Of a stretch of 64,000 nt of DNA, positions 8,175-17,481 are shown in pieces. Both the position numbers and the translations under genes were made by a program. Every line of letters begins with the position of its first letter. The first letter of the stretch is position 1. This stretch comes from Oscillospiraceae bacterium (lineage in GTDB: Bacteria > Bacillota > Clostridia > Oscillospirales > Ruminococcaceae): the NCBI GenBank assembly GCA_022791315.1, contig JAAVYW010000063.1, positions 1 to 64,000 of the forward strand, written 5' to 3'. The notes beneath the pieces were generated by a model. The model ran no database searches and was not told where the DNA came from. It worked only from the letters and a program-made list of their open reading frames with translations.

Positions 8175-10250
8175 ATGGCTATTGATCCCAGTATGGAACC
8201 AATGTTAGAAGTTTTTATTTACGAGAGCACCACGCTTTTGGAGCAGCTGGATGAAATCCTTCTGGATTCGGAAAAGTCCAAAAGTTTCAGCGAGGACAAC
8301 ATCAATGAGGTCTTCCGCATCATGCACACCATCAAAGGCTCCTCTGCCATGATGGAATTTAACGGTATCTCTACCCTGGCCCATGCAGTGGAGGATGTGT
8401 TTTTTATCCTGCGTGAGGACCAGAGCAGGCTGGGGAGCGTGAACGAGGCCCTGTTTGACCTGGTGTTCCGCGCTTCGGATTTTCTCAAGGCCGAGGTGGA
8501 GTCCGTCCAGAACAACGGCGAGGCCACCCAGGACCCCAGCGGCATGATTTCCGAGCTGAAACGCTTGGCCGGCATCATGCGGGGACAGGCTCCTGCAGAG
8601 GATGCCGCCGCCCCCGCTGCCTCTGAAGAGCCTGCCAGCGGCCCCGCCCTCTCCCCGGTTCCCGAAGGCATGTACCGGGTGCGGGTCTTCTTTGAAGAGG
8701 GCTGCCAGATGGAAAACATCCGCGCCTTTATGCTGATTACCCAGTTGCGGGATTTGTGCGACCGGATTGAGTCCATCCCGTCCCATCCTGAAAACGATTC
8801 CAACCTCTGTGGTGAAATCATCCAAAACGGCCTCATCCTGGATTTCAAGCCCGCCACCACGGCGGACGATGTCATCCGCGCCATTGAGAGCGCCGTCAAT
8901 ATCCGTACGTATGAGATGATTGAGAGTACTCCTGCCGCCGCTGCCCCTGCCGCTCCTGCGGCTTCCGCAGAGCCTGCGGCAACTCCTGCGGCCTCTGCTG
9001 CTGCCCCTGCGCCCGCCGCGCCTGCCGCCCAGCCCGCCGCTGCCGGGCCCGCTGCAAACGCCGGCAAGGTCAAGCAGAGCTTAGTCAGCGTCAATCAGGC
9101 AAAGCTGGACCAGCTGATGGACCTGGTGGGTGAAATTGTCACCTCTGAATCCATGGTAGTGGGCAACCCTGAGTTGAAAGGCCTGCGCCTGGACAATTTC
9201 CAAAAGTCTGCCCGGGAGCTGCGCAAGCTCACCGACGAGCTGCAGGACGTGGTGATGTCCATCCGTATGGTGCCCCTCTCCGGCGTCTTCCAGCGCATGA
9301 ACCGTATTGTGCGCGACATGTGTAAAAAGCTGGACAAGGAGGTTGACCTTGTAACCGAAGGCGGCGACACGGAGGTGGATAAGACCATCAATGAGGCCAT
9401 CGGCGACCCCTTTATGCACATGATTCGCAATTCCATGGATCACGGTATTGAGCCTCCGGAAGAGCGCATCGCCAACGGCAAGCCTGCCAACGGTAAAATC
9501 ACTATTGCCGCCCGCAACATCGGCGGTGAAATTGTCATCACAATCTCTGACGACGGCCAAGGCCTGGACACTGTTGCACTGATGAAAAAGGCGCGGGAAA
9601 ACGGCCTGCTCACCAAGCCAGAGAGTGAATACACCGACAAGGAGATTTTCGGGCTCATCATGCTCCCCGGCTTCTCCACCAACAAAGAAGTCACCGAGTA
9701 TTCCGGCCGTGGCGTGGGCATGGACGTCGTGCGCCAAAACCTGGAAAAGGTGGGCGGTTCCCTCTCCATCGACAGCAAACGGGGTGTGGGGACTACCTTC
9801 ACCATCAAGATTCCCTTGACGCTGGCTATCGTGGACGGCATGGAACTGGCTGTGGGTGATTCTATCTTTACCCTGCCCATCACTTCTATCCGGCAGTCCT
9901 TCAAAATGTCCGATGAGCAGCGCCTCATCTATGATACCGACGGCACTGAGATGATTATGCTGCGGGGCGAGTGCTTCCCCCTCATCCGGCTGCACCAGAT
10001 TTTCAATCTCCCCACCCAGGTGACTGACCTGTATGAGGGCATTGTGGTGCTCATCGAAAACAGTGACCGTTCCGCCTGTATCTTTGTGGATGAACTGCTG
10101 GGCGAGCAGCAGGTGGTTGTCAAGCCTTTCCCCAAATTCCTTGCCAAATACGAAATCTCCAAGCTGGGGCTTTCGGGCTGCACAATTTTAGGGGACGGCA
10201 GCATCAGCCTGATTCTCGATGCCAGCAACCTGCTGAAAGCCAATCAGTAA
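8175..10250 (+). CDS. cheA: Chemotaxis histidine kinase CheA
   Basis: 691 residues, the usual length. The HPt domain has the phospho-accepting His51 in IMHTIKGSSAMM. A P2-like domain (about 165-260) is followed by a 55-residue Ala/Pro linker (8930-9060), then the P3 dimerisation helices, the HATPase domain (MHMIRNSMDHG N-box, SDDGQGL, GRGVGMDVV), and a C-terminal CheW-like P5 domain. It phosphorylates CheY, CheB and the CheV receiver in response to receptors; no receptor gene is in the window. Ribosome site AGGTGA precedes ATG 8175. It heads the cheA-cheW-cheR-cheB operon with 19, 15 and -3 bp gaps. Confidence 0.97.
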   Translation: MAIDPSMEPMLEVFIYESTTLLEQLDEILLDSEKSKSFSEDNINEVFRIMHTIKGSSAMMEFNGISTLAHAVEDVFFILREDQSRLGSVNEALFDLVFRASDFLKAEVESVQNNGEATQDPSGMISELKRLAGIMRGQAPAEDAAAPAASEEPASGPALSPVPEGMYRVRVFFEEGCQMENIRAFMLITQLRDLCDRIESIPSHPENDSNLCGEIIQNGLILDFKPATTADDVIRAIESAVNIRTYEMIESTPAAAAPAAPAASAEPAATPAASAAAPAPAAPAAQPAAAGPAANAGKVKQSLVSVNQAKLDQLMDLVGEIVTSESMVVGNPELKGLRLDNFQKSARELRKLTDELQDVVMSIRMVPLSGVFQRMNRIVRDMCKKLDKEVDLVTEGGDTEVDKTINEAIGDPFMHMIRNSMDHGIEPPEERIANGKPANGKITIAARNIGGEIVITISDDGQGLDTVALMKKARENGLLTKPESEYTDKEIFGLIMLPGFSTNKEVTEYSGRGVGMDVVRQNLEKVGGSLSIDSKRGVGTTFTIKIPLTLAIVDGMELAVGDSIFTLPITSIRQSFKMSDEQRLIYDTDGTEMIMLRGECFPLIRLHQIFNLPTQVTDLYEGIVVLIENSDRSACIFVDELLGEQQVVVKPFPKFLAKYEISKLGLSGCTILGDGSISLILDASNLLKANQ

Positions 10251-10269
10251 TCCGAAAGGGGGGTTAATC

Positions 10270-10761
10270 ATGAGCAACGAAACCAACAACGAGACCAGCC
10301 GCATCGCTGAAGACAGCCTGGACGATATGAAAGGCCGTTTTCTCACCTTCTACATTGACGATGCCATCTATGGCATCGAGCTCTATTATATTGCAGATAT
10401 TGTCAATATCCAGCCCATCACCCCGGTTCCTGGCCTTCCCTACTATTATAAGGGCATTGTAAACCTGCGGGGCAAAGTGGCTCCTATCATTGATGTCCGC
10501 CTGAAGTTTGGCCAGGAGGAGCGTCCTTACGATGCCCGTACCTGCATCTTGGTAGTAGATGTGGCCGACATGCAGGTGGGCCTGGTGGTAGACCGGGTTG
10601 CTGAGGTCGTGACGATTAACAGCGAAGACCGCAATCCTCCTCCCGATTTGGGTATGCGCAATGAAGAGCGCTTTCTCTCGTCTATTGCGAATATCGGCGG
10701 AAAAGTCATCCTGGCGATTGACTGCGACAAATTCTTTCAGAGCGACCGCCGGCCAAATTAA
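10270..10761 (+). CDS. cheW: Chemotaxis coupling protein CheW
   Basis: 163 residues, a single CheW domain (FLTFYIDDAIYGIELYYIADIV at the start, then PGLPYYYKGIVNLRGKVAPIIDVR) with a short acidic N-terminal extension. It links CheA to methyl-accepting receptors in the membrane array. It lies 19 bp after cheA with a strong AAAGGGGGG ribosome site. Confidence 0.96.
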   Translation: MSNETNNETSRIAEDSLDDMKGRFLTFYIDDAIYGIELYYIADIVNIQPITPVPGLPYYYKGIVNLRGKVAPIIDVRLKFGQEERPYDARTCILVVDVADMQVGLVVDRVAEVVTINSEDRNPPPDLGMRNEERFLSSIANIGGKVILAIDCDKFFQSDRRPN

Positions 10762-10776
10762 AGGAGAATCGGAACT

Positions 10777-11622
10777 ATGGTTGAAAAGTCTGGAACTTCA
10801 CCACAATCTACGATTATCCGCATGACCGATGCGGAATTTGCTGAACTTACTGGCTTTGTCAAGCAGACTTACGGCATTGACCTGACTAAAAAGCGGGTTT
10901 TGATTGAAAGCCGCCTGGCCCATGAGCTGCACCAGCGGGGCTTCACCAATTTCCATCAGTATCTTGATGCGGTGCGCAGCGATAAAACCGGCAGCGAAGT
11001 CACCACTATGCTCAACAAGCTCACTACTAACCTGTCCTTCTTCATGCGGGAAAACGAGCACTTCACCTATCTGGCCCAGCAGGTGCTCCCCTTCTTTGAA
11101 AAGACCCGCAAAAACAACGAGTTCCGTATCTGGAGCGCCGGTTGTTCCACAGGGCAGGAGGCCTACAATATCGCCATGGTCATTGATGAGTATTTTGGCT
11201 CCCGCAAGGGCAAGTGGGATACCACTATCTTGGCCACTGACATCTCCATGCGAGTGTTGAGTAAGGCCCAGCAGGGCATTTACACCGAGGCAGAGTTAAA
11301 AGACCTGCCTCCCGCCTGGCGTACCAAATATTTCACTGCATTACCCAAGGGAAACTACCAGGTCTGTGACCGCATCCGGAAAGAAGTAGTTTTCCGCCCC
11401 GGCAACCTCATGGAGCCATTCCACTTTAAGCGTCCTTTCGACCTTATTTTCTGCCGCAATGTCATGATTTACTTTGATGCCCCTACCAAGGACAGCATCA
11501 TCAATAAATTCTATGATTGGACTTCCCCCGGCGGTTATCTCTTCATTGGTCACTCGGAAAGTGTGGGCTCTAATACACGTTACTCTTATATCCAGCCTGC
11601 AATTTACCAGAGGAGGAGTTGA
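10777..11622 (+). CDS. cheR: Chemoreceptor methyltransferase CheR
   Basis: 281 residues. The N-terminal helical domain is followed by the SAM-binding Rossmann fold with IWSAGCSTGQEAYNIAMV (motif I) and DLIFCRNVMIYF (motif IV), both typical of CheR. It methylates glutamates of chemoreceptors using S-adenosylmethionine and is opposed by CheB and CheD. It has no C-terminal pentapeptide-binding insertion that I can identify. The gene ends over the ribosome site of cheB. Confidence 0.96.
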   Translation: MVEKSGTSPQSTIIRMTDAEFAELTGFVKQTYGIDLTKKRVLIESRLAHELHQRGFTNFHQYLDAVRSDKTGSEVTTMLNKLTTNLSFFMRENEHFTYLAQQVLPFFEKTRKNNEFRIWSAGCSTGQEAYNIAMVIDEYFGSRKGKWDTTILATDISMRVLSKAQQGIYTEAELKDLPPAWRTKYFTALPKGNYQVCDRIRKEVVFRPGNLMEPFHFKRPFDLIFCRNVMIYFDAPTKDSIINKFYDWTSPGGYLFIGHSESVGSNTRYSYIQPAIYQRRS

Positions 11623-11627
11623 GACCA

Positions 11628-12749
11628 ATGCCCCTCACAATCAATCAAAAAATCCGACTGCTGATTGTGGATGATTCCATTTTTTTCCGTAAAACGCTGG
11701 TCAGCGCCCTATCTGCTGACCCCCGTATTGAGGTAATCGGTACAGCGGTGGACGCTATGGACGCCATGGACAAAATCCAGAACTTAAACCCAGATGTGGT
11801 GACGATGGATGTGGAAATGCCCAAGCTCAACGGCATTGACTTCTTAAAAAAGCTCATGCCAATCCATCCTGTCCCTGTGGTAGTGGTGAGTTCCCTGCCC
11901 ATCCGGGTACTGGATGCCCTCAGTGCTGGCGCGGTAGAATTTGTCCGCAAACCAGAGCTCAAGGGCCCTGAAATCGTCAAGCGCTTTATGACAGAACTCA
12001 CCATGAAAATCCGCATCGCCTCCAACGCCAAGGTGTCCAAGCGCTTCACAAGGCCTGCGCCACTGGCCCAGGCCGGGGCGGCTCCTGCGGCAGGCGTTTC
12101 TTCCGCTGCTATGCCCCCTTCCCCCCCAGCTCCTGGTATGCCCGTCCTTATCAACAGGGGGTTAGACAAGAACCCCCCCATTATCGCCATCGGCGCTTCC
12201 ACTGGTGGGACAGAGGCCATCCTGGAAGTGGTGCAAAACCTGCCCGCCACAACACCTGGCATTGTTATTGTGCAGCATATGCCCCCAGTGTTTACGAATA
12301 TGTATGCCCAGCGCCTTGACCGCATTTGTAAGATGTCAGTCAAAGAGGCTGCCCACGGTGACCGTGTGGAACGGGGTAAAATCATCATCGGTGCTGGGGA
12401 ATACCACCTGCGTCTAGCTAAGGATGCCAGCGGCTATTATGTCCGCAGTGAGCCGGGCCCAAAAGTTAGCGGGCACTGCCCTTCGGTCGATGTGCTCTTT
12501 GAATCTGTAGCTAATGTGGCCGGCGCCAATGCCATGGGCATAATCCTAACCGGCATGGGGGCTGATGGTGCTAATAACCTGCTGAAAATGCGCAAGGCTG
12601 GCGCCTATACCGTAGGACAGGACAAGGATTCCTGTGTAGTCTATGGGATGCCCGCCGTGGCCTACAACATAGGCGGCGTGCAAAAGCAGCTCCCCCTCAG
12701 CGAGATTGGCCCAGAGATTATCCGTTACCTAAATTCCCGTAAATCCTAG
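11628..12749 (+). CDS. cheB: Chemotaxis response regulator and methylesterase CheB
   Basis: 373 residues from ATG 11628, chosen because AGGAGG lies 11 nt upstream; an in-frame TTG at 11619 is too close to that site. The receiver domain has acidic residues in IVDDS and phospho-acceptor Asp61 in TMDVEMP. After a Pro/Ala linker comes the methylesterase domain with the catalytic Ser in IGASTGGTEA, His in VQHMPP, and Asp in GMGADGANNL. It removes methyl groups from receptors and deamidates glutamines when phosphorylated by CheA. Last gene of its operon, followed by a terminator. Confidence 0.96.
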   Translation: MPLTINQKIRLLIVDDSIFFRKTLVSALSADPRIEVIGTAVDAMDAMDKIQNLNPDVVTMDVEMPKLNGIDFLKKLMPIHPVPVVVVSSLPIRVLDALSAGAVEFVRKPELKGPEIVKRFMTELTMKIRIASNAKVSKRFTRPAPLAQAGAAPAAGVSSAAMPPSPPAPGMPVLINRGLDKNPPIIAIGASTGGTEAILEVVQNLPATTPGIVIVQHMPPVFTNMYAQRLDRICKMSVKEAAHGDRVERGKIIIGAGEYHLRLAKDASGYYVRSEPGPKVSGHCPSVDVLFESVANVAGANAMGIILTGMGADGANNLLKMRKAGAYTVGQDKDSCVVYGMPAVAYNIGGVQKQLPLSEIGPEIIRYLNSRKS

Positions 12750-12765
12750 ACCGGAATATATAACA

Positions 12766-12807
12766 AAGCACCAGAACCTCATTGAAAGGGGTTCTGGTGC
12801 TTTTTTT
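12766..12807 (+). terminator. Rho-independent terminator after cheB
   Basis: AAGCACCAGAACC pairs with GGTTCTGGTGCTT around an 11-nt loop and is followed by seven T. It lies 17 bp after the cheB stop. Confidence 0.92.
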
Positions 12808-12814
12808 CATCCCT

Positions 12815-13597
12815 TCATGCCTTACGGGCCAGCTGCAAATCTATGGTGTCATAGAGGGTAATCTCCCCGCCAAAGGAATTGATTGCCTCCTCAATCTCGG
12901 CAAAAAAGCGCTTGCACACCTCTTCTCCCAAGGCGATGTGGTCGGAATAGGTGCCTAAAAGCTGCGTGTATTCCTGGGCTGTGAAGGTGCGGGTGCGGTG
13001 ATACAGATGGCACTCTGTCTCCACAAACCCATAACGGGCCGCCAAATCTGCCCTCTCCTGGGCACACTCCCTTGTCCACTCCATGGGGGCGTGGGAGCCT
13101 GGCATATACACAGCATAGGCCCGCTGAATCGCCTCGGTGAGTCCCGGCCTCCCCTTATCCTGGTAGGGGTGGTTGGCAAAACGGGCAAAGGCCCCGCCCT
13201 TTTTCAGCAGCGAGAGCACCTTGGGGTAGCCAATTTCCTCCGGAATCCAGTGGAAGGCCGAGGCGGAATAGATGAGGTCATAGCTGTCCGGTTCCCCCTC
13301 AAAGTCTTCAAAACGGGCTGTCACGGCAGAAAACCCTGGGAACTCCCGGAATTTCTCCCGGCAGAGCTGCGCCAGCTGCTCTCCATATTCCACAGCAGTG
13401 ACAGAACACCCTGTCTGCAAAACCGGAAAAGTGGCCTGCCCGCCTCCAATGCCAATTTCCAACGCCCTGCTCCCCTCCCCTATTGGGAGATAGCGAAATA
13501 CATCGTCATAGAGTTCTGGCACATACCCCGGCCGCATCCGCTCATAGAGCCCTGCCACTGTATTAAACGTCCATTCGTATCCTGCCAAGCTGCCCAT
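12815..13597 (-). CDS. Class I SAM-dependent methyltransferase
   Basis: 260 residues from the ATG at 13597, selected because AGGAGGTG is 7 nt upstream; a longer frame to 13639 has no ribosome site. Motif I is ALEIGIGGGQATFPVL and motif IV is DLIYSASAFHWIP, typical of the Methyltransf_11/UbiE-type family acting on small molecules. The substrate cannot be told from sequence. It is a single-gene unit between the che operon and the fla operon and looks unrelated to motility. It has its own strong promoter. Confidence 0.85.
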   Translation of the reverse strand: MGSLAGYEWTFNTVAGLYERMRPGYVPELYDDVFRYLPIGEGSRALEIGIGGGQATFPVLQTGCSVTAVEYGEQLAQLCREKFREFPGFSAVTARFEDFEGEPDSYDLIYSASAFHWIPEEIGYPKVLSLLKKGGAFARFANHPYQDKGRPGLTEAIQRAYAVYMPGSHAPMEWTRECAQERADLAARYGFVETECHLYHRTRTFTAQEYTQLLGTYSDHIALGEEVCKRFFAEIEEAINSFGGEITLYDTIDLQLARKA

Positions 13598-13629
13598 AAA
13601 AGCACCTCCTAAAAATTTGATAGGATAAT

Positions 13630-13658
13630 ATTCTACCATATTTGTTGCACCCTGTCAA
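13630..13658 (-). promoter_or_regulatory. SigA-type promoter of the methyltransferase gene
   Basis: Read on the - strand: TTGACA (13658-13653), 17-bp spacer, TAGAAT (13635-13630). The leader is about 25 nt. Confidence 0.8.
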
Positions 13659-13900
13659 ATTTTTTAACTACAAGGCCTTTATCCGGCACTTCAGCATAAA
13701 AAGACGCTGTCCCAAATGTGTGCACAAGCTGTTTTACCAGGACAGATACATACATTTAAGACGGCGTCCTTTTCATTGCAAAATATTGATAGGCTGTTCT
13801 CCCGAGAGCACTTCTAAAAGGATTAAATCTATCTTTTTAGTAGCTGAGATAAGTATTTTAGAGAGCCCGGGGGATTATTGATTGGAAGACAAAAAAGCGT
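13659..13900. other. Intergenic stretch without a convincing gene
   Basis: AT-richer than its neighbours. GACGCTGTC near 13703 and GACGGCGTC near 13760 could pair across about 50 nt. A 79-codon open frame here has no ribosome site and no protein-like pattern. cheD ends at its right side; I see only a weak hairpin plus T-run as a possible cheD terminator. Confidence 0.4.
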
Positions 13901-14389
13901 TCACCACTTTGACTCGCCGCATTTCGCCGATTTAATCACCATAATGCCATCCTCGGCACTGAAATACAAGGTTCGTCCATAGTCCTTTCCTGTGTCCTCT
14001 GCAATAATCGGAATGCCCAGTTTAGCCAGTGCCTCATGGACTGCCATGACATTGCGTTGCCCTATATTAGACAATGCACTGTTAGAGCCGGTGGCGAACA
14101 TGCGCGCACCACCGGCAATCTTGGCCGTCAGAAGTCGCTTATTGGCGCCGATGGCTATCATCTTCTGCACCAAAATACCAGCCGCTGTATCCGCAAAGCG
14201 GTAGGGCTGCGCAGGCCCATGGGAAGCGGTGCTGGATGGGAGCATAATGTGAGAGAGCCCCGCCACCTTGTTGATCCGGTCATACAGACAAATACCAACA
14301 CAGGAACCCAATGCGTAGGTCATCAGGGCGCCTGGTGAACGCACAACATTTAGATCAGAAATCCCGACCTTAATGGGTGCTGTATTCAT
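13901..14389 (-). CDS. cheD: Chemoreceptor glutamine deamidase CheD
   Basis: 162 residues. The catalytic Cys30 is in ALGSCVGICLYD and His47 in LSHIMLP, as in the CheD family; GGARMF follows. It deamidates receptor glutamines and, bound to CheC, activates CheC phosphatase. It overlaps cheC by 4 bp (ATGA type), giving coupled production of the two partners. It is the last gene of the 25-kb fla/che operon. Confidence 0.95.
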   Translation of the reverse strand: MNTAPIKVGISDLNVVRSPGALMTYALGSCVGICLYDRINKVAGLSHIMLPSSTASHGPAQPYRFADTAAGILVQKMIAIGANKRLLTAKIAGGARMFATGSNSALSNIGQRNVMAVHEALAKLGIPIIAEDTGKDYGRTLYFSAEDGIMVIKSAKCGESKW

Positions 14390-15009
14390 AGCTCTATCCC
14401 CAGACTAGTCATAATTTTTTCCAATGAATCCACATCGGGAATAAGCAAGATATGGTTGGGGGCATTTAAGTCCTTTCCGCTGAACTTATCCTCGATGAAA
14501 ATCATTTTGTCACTGATATTGGCGTAATGGATAGCCGGAACACTCAACACAGCTCCCAGCATGTCCACACACATTGATGGCACTGTGATGTCAATCGTAA
14601 ACCCTGTCATACCAGAAATGGCATTCACATAGGAGGCCGCCATAATGTTTGCCACCTCCTGTAGCGCAGAGCCGCTGATTTCATCCAGATTCGCCGCTGT
14701 GGGAGCATCCTCCCCCAGCAGGGCCTGCAACACCTGATTGGCAAAATTCTCGTGGAGCAGGAACATAATCATGCCTTCCACATCGCCTTCCAGGCAGAGC
14801 AGCTCACCTACAACCATCTGCTCCGGGCCCCCCAGCTCCTCCATCACCTGCTCATAATCCAGGATGCGGACAGTGGGCACCGAAATATCAATGGTATCAG
14901 AGAGCAGCATTGCCAGCGAAGAAGCGGCGTTGCCCGAGCCAATATTGCCAATTTCCCGCAGGACATCAATGTGCATATCATTTAGGTCATCGTAATTCTG
15001 AAGCGGCAT
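14386..15009 (-). CDS. cheC: CheY-P phosphatase CheC
   Basis: 207 residues with the two pseudo-symmetric active-site helices of the CheC/CheX/FliY family: LREIGNIGSGNAASSLA near the start and LQEVANIMAASYVNAIS in the middle, each with the Glu and Asn needed for CheY-P hydrolysis. It removes the CheY signal and is tuned by CheD, encoded next to it with overlap. Ribosome site GAGGAGGTG at 15015-15023. Confidence 0.95.
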   Translation of the reverse strand: MPLQNYDDLNDMHIDVLREIGNIGSGNAASSLAMLLSDTIDISVPTVRILDYEQVMEELGGPEQMVVGELLCLEGDVEGMIMFLLHENFANQVLQALLGEDAPTAANLDEISGSALQEVANIMAASYVNAISGMTGFTIDITVPSMCVDMLGAVLSVPAIHYANISDKMIFIEDKFSGKDLNAPNHILLIPDVDSLEKIMTSLGIEL

Positions 15010-15027
15010 TAAAAGTCACCTCCTCCC

Positions 15028-15780
15028 CTAACGCAGGTTGTTGACCAGCTGCTCCAGCTCATCCGCTGTCTGCACCATTTTGGCAGAAAACTGGAACGCC
15101 CTTTGCGTTGTAATGACATTGACAATCTCATCTGCCAACTGCACGCCAGACTGTTCCAGGGCGCCAGCCATAATCTGGTAACTACGTCCTTCTATGGTCT
15201 CCTCCCCCTGGATTACGGCAGCTGCCTCACCGGAATTGGCGCTCACTTTAAAGCAGCTTCCCGGCGAATGCTCCAGGCCATGGGGATTGGGGAAATCGTA
15301 AATACCAATCCGGTCCTCCAGCCTGTCCAGGTCAAAGAGCCCATCCTCAGAAACCCGAGTCAACTGGATATCCTCGCCCTCTGCATCCAGTACATGGGAG
15401 CCATCGGCAGTCACCAAGGTGCCCACCTCGCCCTCAATACTGATATCAAAAGAGCCGTTGCGGGTATACTCCACATCACCATTTGGCCGGCGCAGGGCAA
15501 AGAACCCATCCCCCAGCAGGGCAAAATCCAGGTTGCTTCCTGTCTGGAGCACCGGCGCTTGGCGATAGACCAAACGGGAATCCAATATCCTGGAACCATG
15601 CCCAGTTAAAGGTTCCTTCTCACTATTGACTGCCATCTGGGTATAGAGCAAATCCGAAAAAGTGGAACGGTCCGGCTTATACCCCACAGTATTGGCATTT
15701 GCCACATTGTGGGAAAGCCGGTTCATATCCTCCTGAAATGCCATCATCCCGGAGACACCGTTGTGAAACGAAATATTCAT
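15028..15780 (-). CDS. Flagellar rod/basal-body protein (FlgG/FlhP family)
   Basis: 250 residues. It begins with the rod-family motif GVSGMMAFQEDMNRLSHNVAN-ANTVGYK and ends with the matching C-terminal helix (ADEIVNVITTQRAFQFSAKMVQTADELEQLVNNL), with FALLGDGFFAL in the core. Exported through the flagellar type III apparatus to build the distal rod. It is the second of two rod genes in tandem after sigD, the position of flhP in Bacillus; which of the two is FlgF and which FlgG is not settled by sequence alone. Confidence 0.88.
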   Translation of the reverse strand: MNISFHNGVSGMMAFQEDMNRLSHNVANANTVGYKPDRSTFSDLLYTQMAVNSEKEPLTGHGSRILDSRLVYRQAPVLQTGSNLDFALLGDGFFALRRPNGDVEYTRNGSFDISIEGEVGTLVTADGSHVLDAEGEDIQLTRVSEDGLFDLDRLEDRIGIYDFPNPHGLEHSPGSCFKVSANSGEAAAVIQGEETIEGRSYQIMAGALEQSGVQLADEIVNVITTQRAFQFSAKMVQTADELEQLVNNLR

Positions 15781-15902
15781 TCTGCATCACAACCCCCTTA
15801 CTATTTCAAATATCCTACGAGGGCAGCGCCCCCATAGCCTCAAATTCCCCTCTGCATCGCTGCGAATCGCAATCATGCGAAAGAGAAAGAATTCCAAATC
15901 CT

Positions 15903-16658
15903 TTACAGGGCCGCAATCTGCGTGGCGGCCTTGCGGTCGATTTCGTCGATGATTTGCAGCGCCGTGCTGCAGGCCTGGAAAGCCCGCTGGGCCTCCATCA
16001 CCATGGTATATTCCTGGTTAATATCGATGTTATTGCGCTCCAGCCAGCCCTGCACGACCTGCGTTGTCTCATCCACCGCCACATTTCCCTCCATATTGTC
16101 GGTGTAGAACATGCCGTTCACAGCCTGTTTCAGCTCTGCCCCCTCCGGCGGGATAGTCACCAGGATTTTCTCCACCAGCGCGCCAGTAGCGTCGTAAATC
16201 GAGCCGTCAGACTCCACAGTGAAATCCGAAGTGGTGAGGATAATCGGCCCCTCCTGCCCCATCACCTGGCCCAGGCCAGGCAAGATTAACTGGTTGTTCT
16301 CATCCAAATCAAAGCTGCCGTTGCGGGTGAGATACTGCGTCTCCCCATCCAGGCCCTGGATATTAAAATAGCCCAAGCCATCCAGCGCCATGTCATAGGG
16401 ACGCTCGGTCTCCTCAAGGGAGTTGGGGTTGAACTTGGTGAGCACTTCGTCCACCTTTGCCACCGGGCTGCCCACGCCAATACGGCCGGTATTGTAGCCC
16501 TCCATACGGGTCAGCAGTTCATGGTCAAAGGTGGTGGTAACCACCCGGGACGCCCGGAACCCGGGCGTCTTGGCGTTTGACACGTTGTTGGTAAGCACGT
16601 CCAGCGTTCTCTGTTGATTGAGCATCCCAGACGCAGCCGTGTAAAATCCTCTGAGCAT
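15903..16658 (-). CDS. Flagellar rod/basal-body protein (FlgF/FlhO family)
   Basis: 251 residues. N-terminal FYTAASGMLNQQRTLDVLTN-NVSNAKTPGFRA and C-terminal MVMEAQRAFQACSTALQIIDEIDRKAATQIAAL are the paired rod-protein helices; DMALDGLGYFNIQ is the core motif. A flagellar axial protein exported without a signal peptide. It follows sigD with 6 bp between them, as flhO does in Bacillus. A 122-bp gap separates it from the next rod gene. Confidence 0.88.
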   Translation of the reverse strand: MLRGFYTAASGMLNQQRTLDVLTNNVSNAKTPGFRASRVVTTTFDHELLTRMEGYNTGRIGVGSPVAKVDEVLTKFNPNSLEETERPYDMALDGLGYFNIQGLDGETQYLTRNGSFDLDENNQLILPGLGQVMGQEGPIILTTSDFTVESDGSIYDATGALVEKILVTIPPEGAELKQAVNGMFYTDNMEGNVAVDETTQVVQGWLERNNIDINQEYTMVMEAQRAFQACSTALQIIDEIDRKAATQIAAL

Positions 16659-16664
16659 CTTCTC

Positions 16665-17438
16665 TCATCCTTTCACATAATCGGATAGTTGGTCTTTCAG
16701 CTTCTTAATCAGCTTGCGGTTAATCTGGCCGATGCGCTGTTCACTGACGCCCATCACCTGCCCGATTTCCCGCATGGTCAGATTTTCATAGTAGTAGAGG
16801 GAGAGCACGGTCCGCTCCTGTTCATTTAACCCGTCAATGGCCTTTGCCAATTCCTGGCGCAGCTCCTGCTCATCCATTTTTTCCTCCGGGCCGGGATTGG
16901 TTTTAAAGAGGTTCATCTGAACCGGTGCGTCCAATAGGGCCTCAAAGGAATAAATACTCTCGCCGGACATTTCAAACACACATTTGTCGTATTTGCTTAA
17001 ACTCATTCCCAGCCGCTTGGCCATCTCCTCCCGGGTGGGGGTACGGCCCAGCTCGTTTGTCAGCTGGGATTCTGCTTTTGTAATCAGGATATCCATCTGC
17101 CGCACCCTTCTGGGCAGCCAATCCTGCTTGCGCACATAGTCAATAATGGCTCCCCTCACCTTGGTAAAGGCAAAGGTGGGGAATTTAACTCCTTGGCTTG
17201 GGTCATAGCGTTCCAGACTGTCGATGAGAGCGATGGCCCCGTGATTGACCATCTCTTCCACAGAGGCGTATTTATGAAACGTGCTGCTCATTTTCACTGC
17301 CACTGTTTTTGCTATATAGCTGTAGTGCATCACCAGCTGATTGCGCAGCTCAAGAGACCCTGTCTCCTTATACTGGCGCATCAGCTCATCCGGGTCATCC
17401 ACAGCAAAATTCTTGCTCTGAAGTTCTGCTTGCGTCAC
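16665..17438 (-). CDS. sigD: Flagellar sigma factor SigD/FliA
   Basis: 257 residues from a GTG at 17438, chosen because GGGAAAGGAGA lies 9 nt upstream; the longer frame from ATG 17468 has no ribosome site. Region 2 includes GAIALIDSLERYDPSQGVKFPTF-type residues, and region 4 has the helix-turn-helix LTMREIGQVMGVSEQRIGQINRKLIKKL. It directs RNA polymerase to late flagellar and chemotaxis promoters; its anti-sigma FlgM is not in the window. Its place near the end of the long operon can act as a timer, as in B. subtilis (established there, inferred here). Confidence 0.93.
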   Translation of the reverse strand: MTQAELQSKNFAVDDPDELMRQYKETGSLELRNQLVMHYSYIAKTVAVKMSSTFHKYASVEEMVNHGAIALIDSLERYDPSQGVKFPTFAFTKVRGAIIDYVRKQDWLPRRVRQMDILITKAESQLTNELGRTPTREEMAKRLGMSLSKYDKCVFEMSGESIYSFEALLDAPVQMNLFKTNPGPEEKMDEQELRQELAKAIDGLNEQERTVLSLYYYENLTMREIGQVMGVSEQRIGQINRKLIKKLKDQLSDYVKG

Positions 17439-17481
17439 AGTCTCGGTTCTCCTTTCCCCTAGTTTCATGCCGGGTGGGGCG

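Noticed and set aside
13703..13768. Insertion sequence end or terminator after the methyltransferase promoter
   Set aside because: GACGCTGTC/GACGGCGTC pairing is short and the loop is about 50 nt; no transposase remnant or target duplication seen.
13642..13881. 79-codon open frame next to the methyltransferase promoter
   Set aside because: No ribosome site, odd composition, overlaps the -35 region of the methyltransferase promoter, and no domain pattern.
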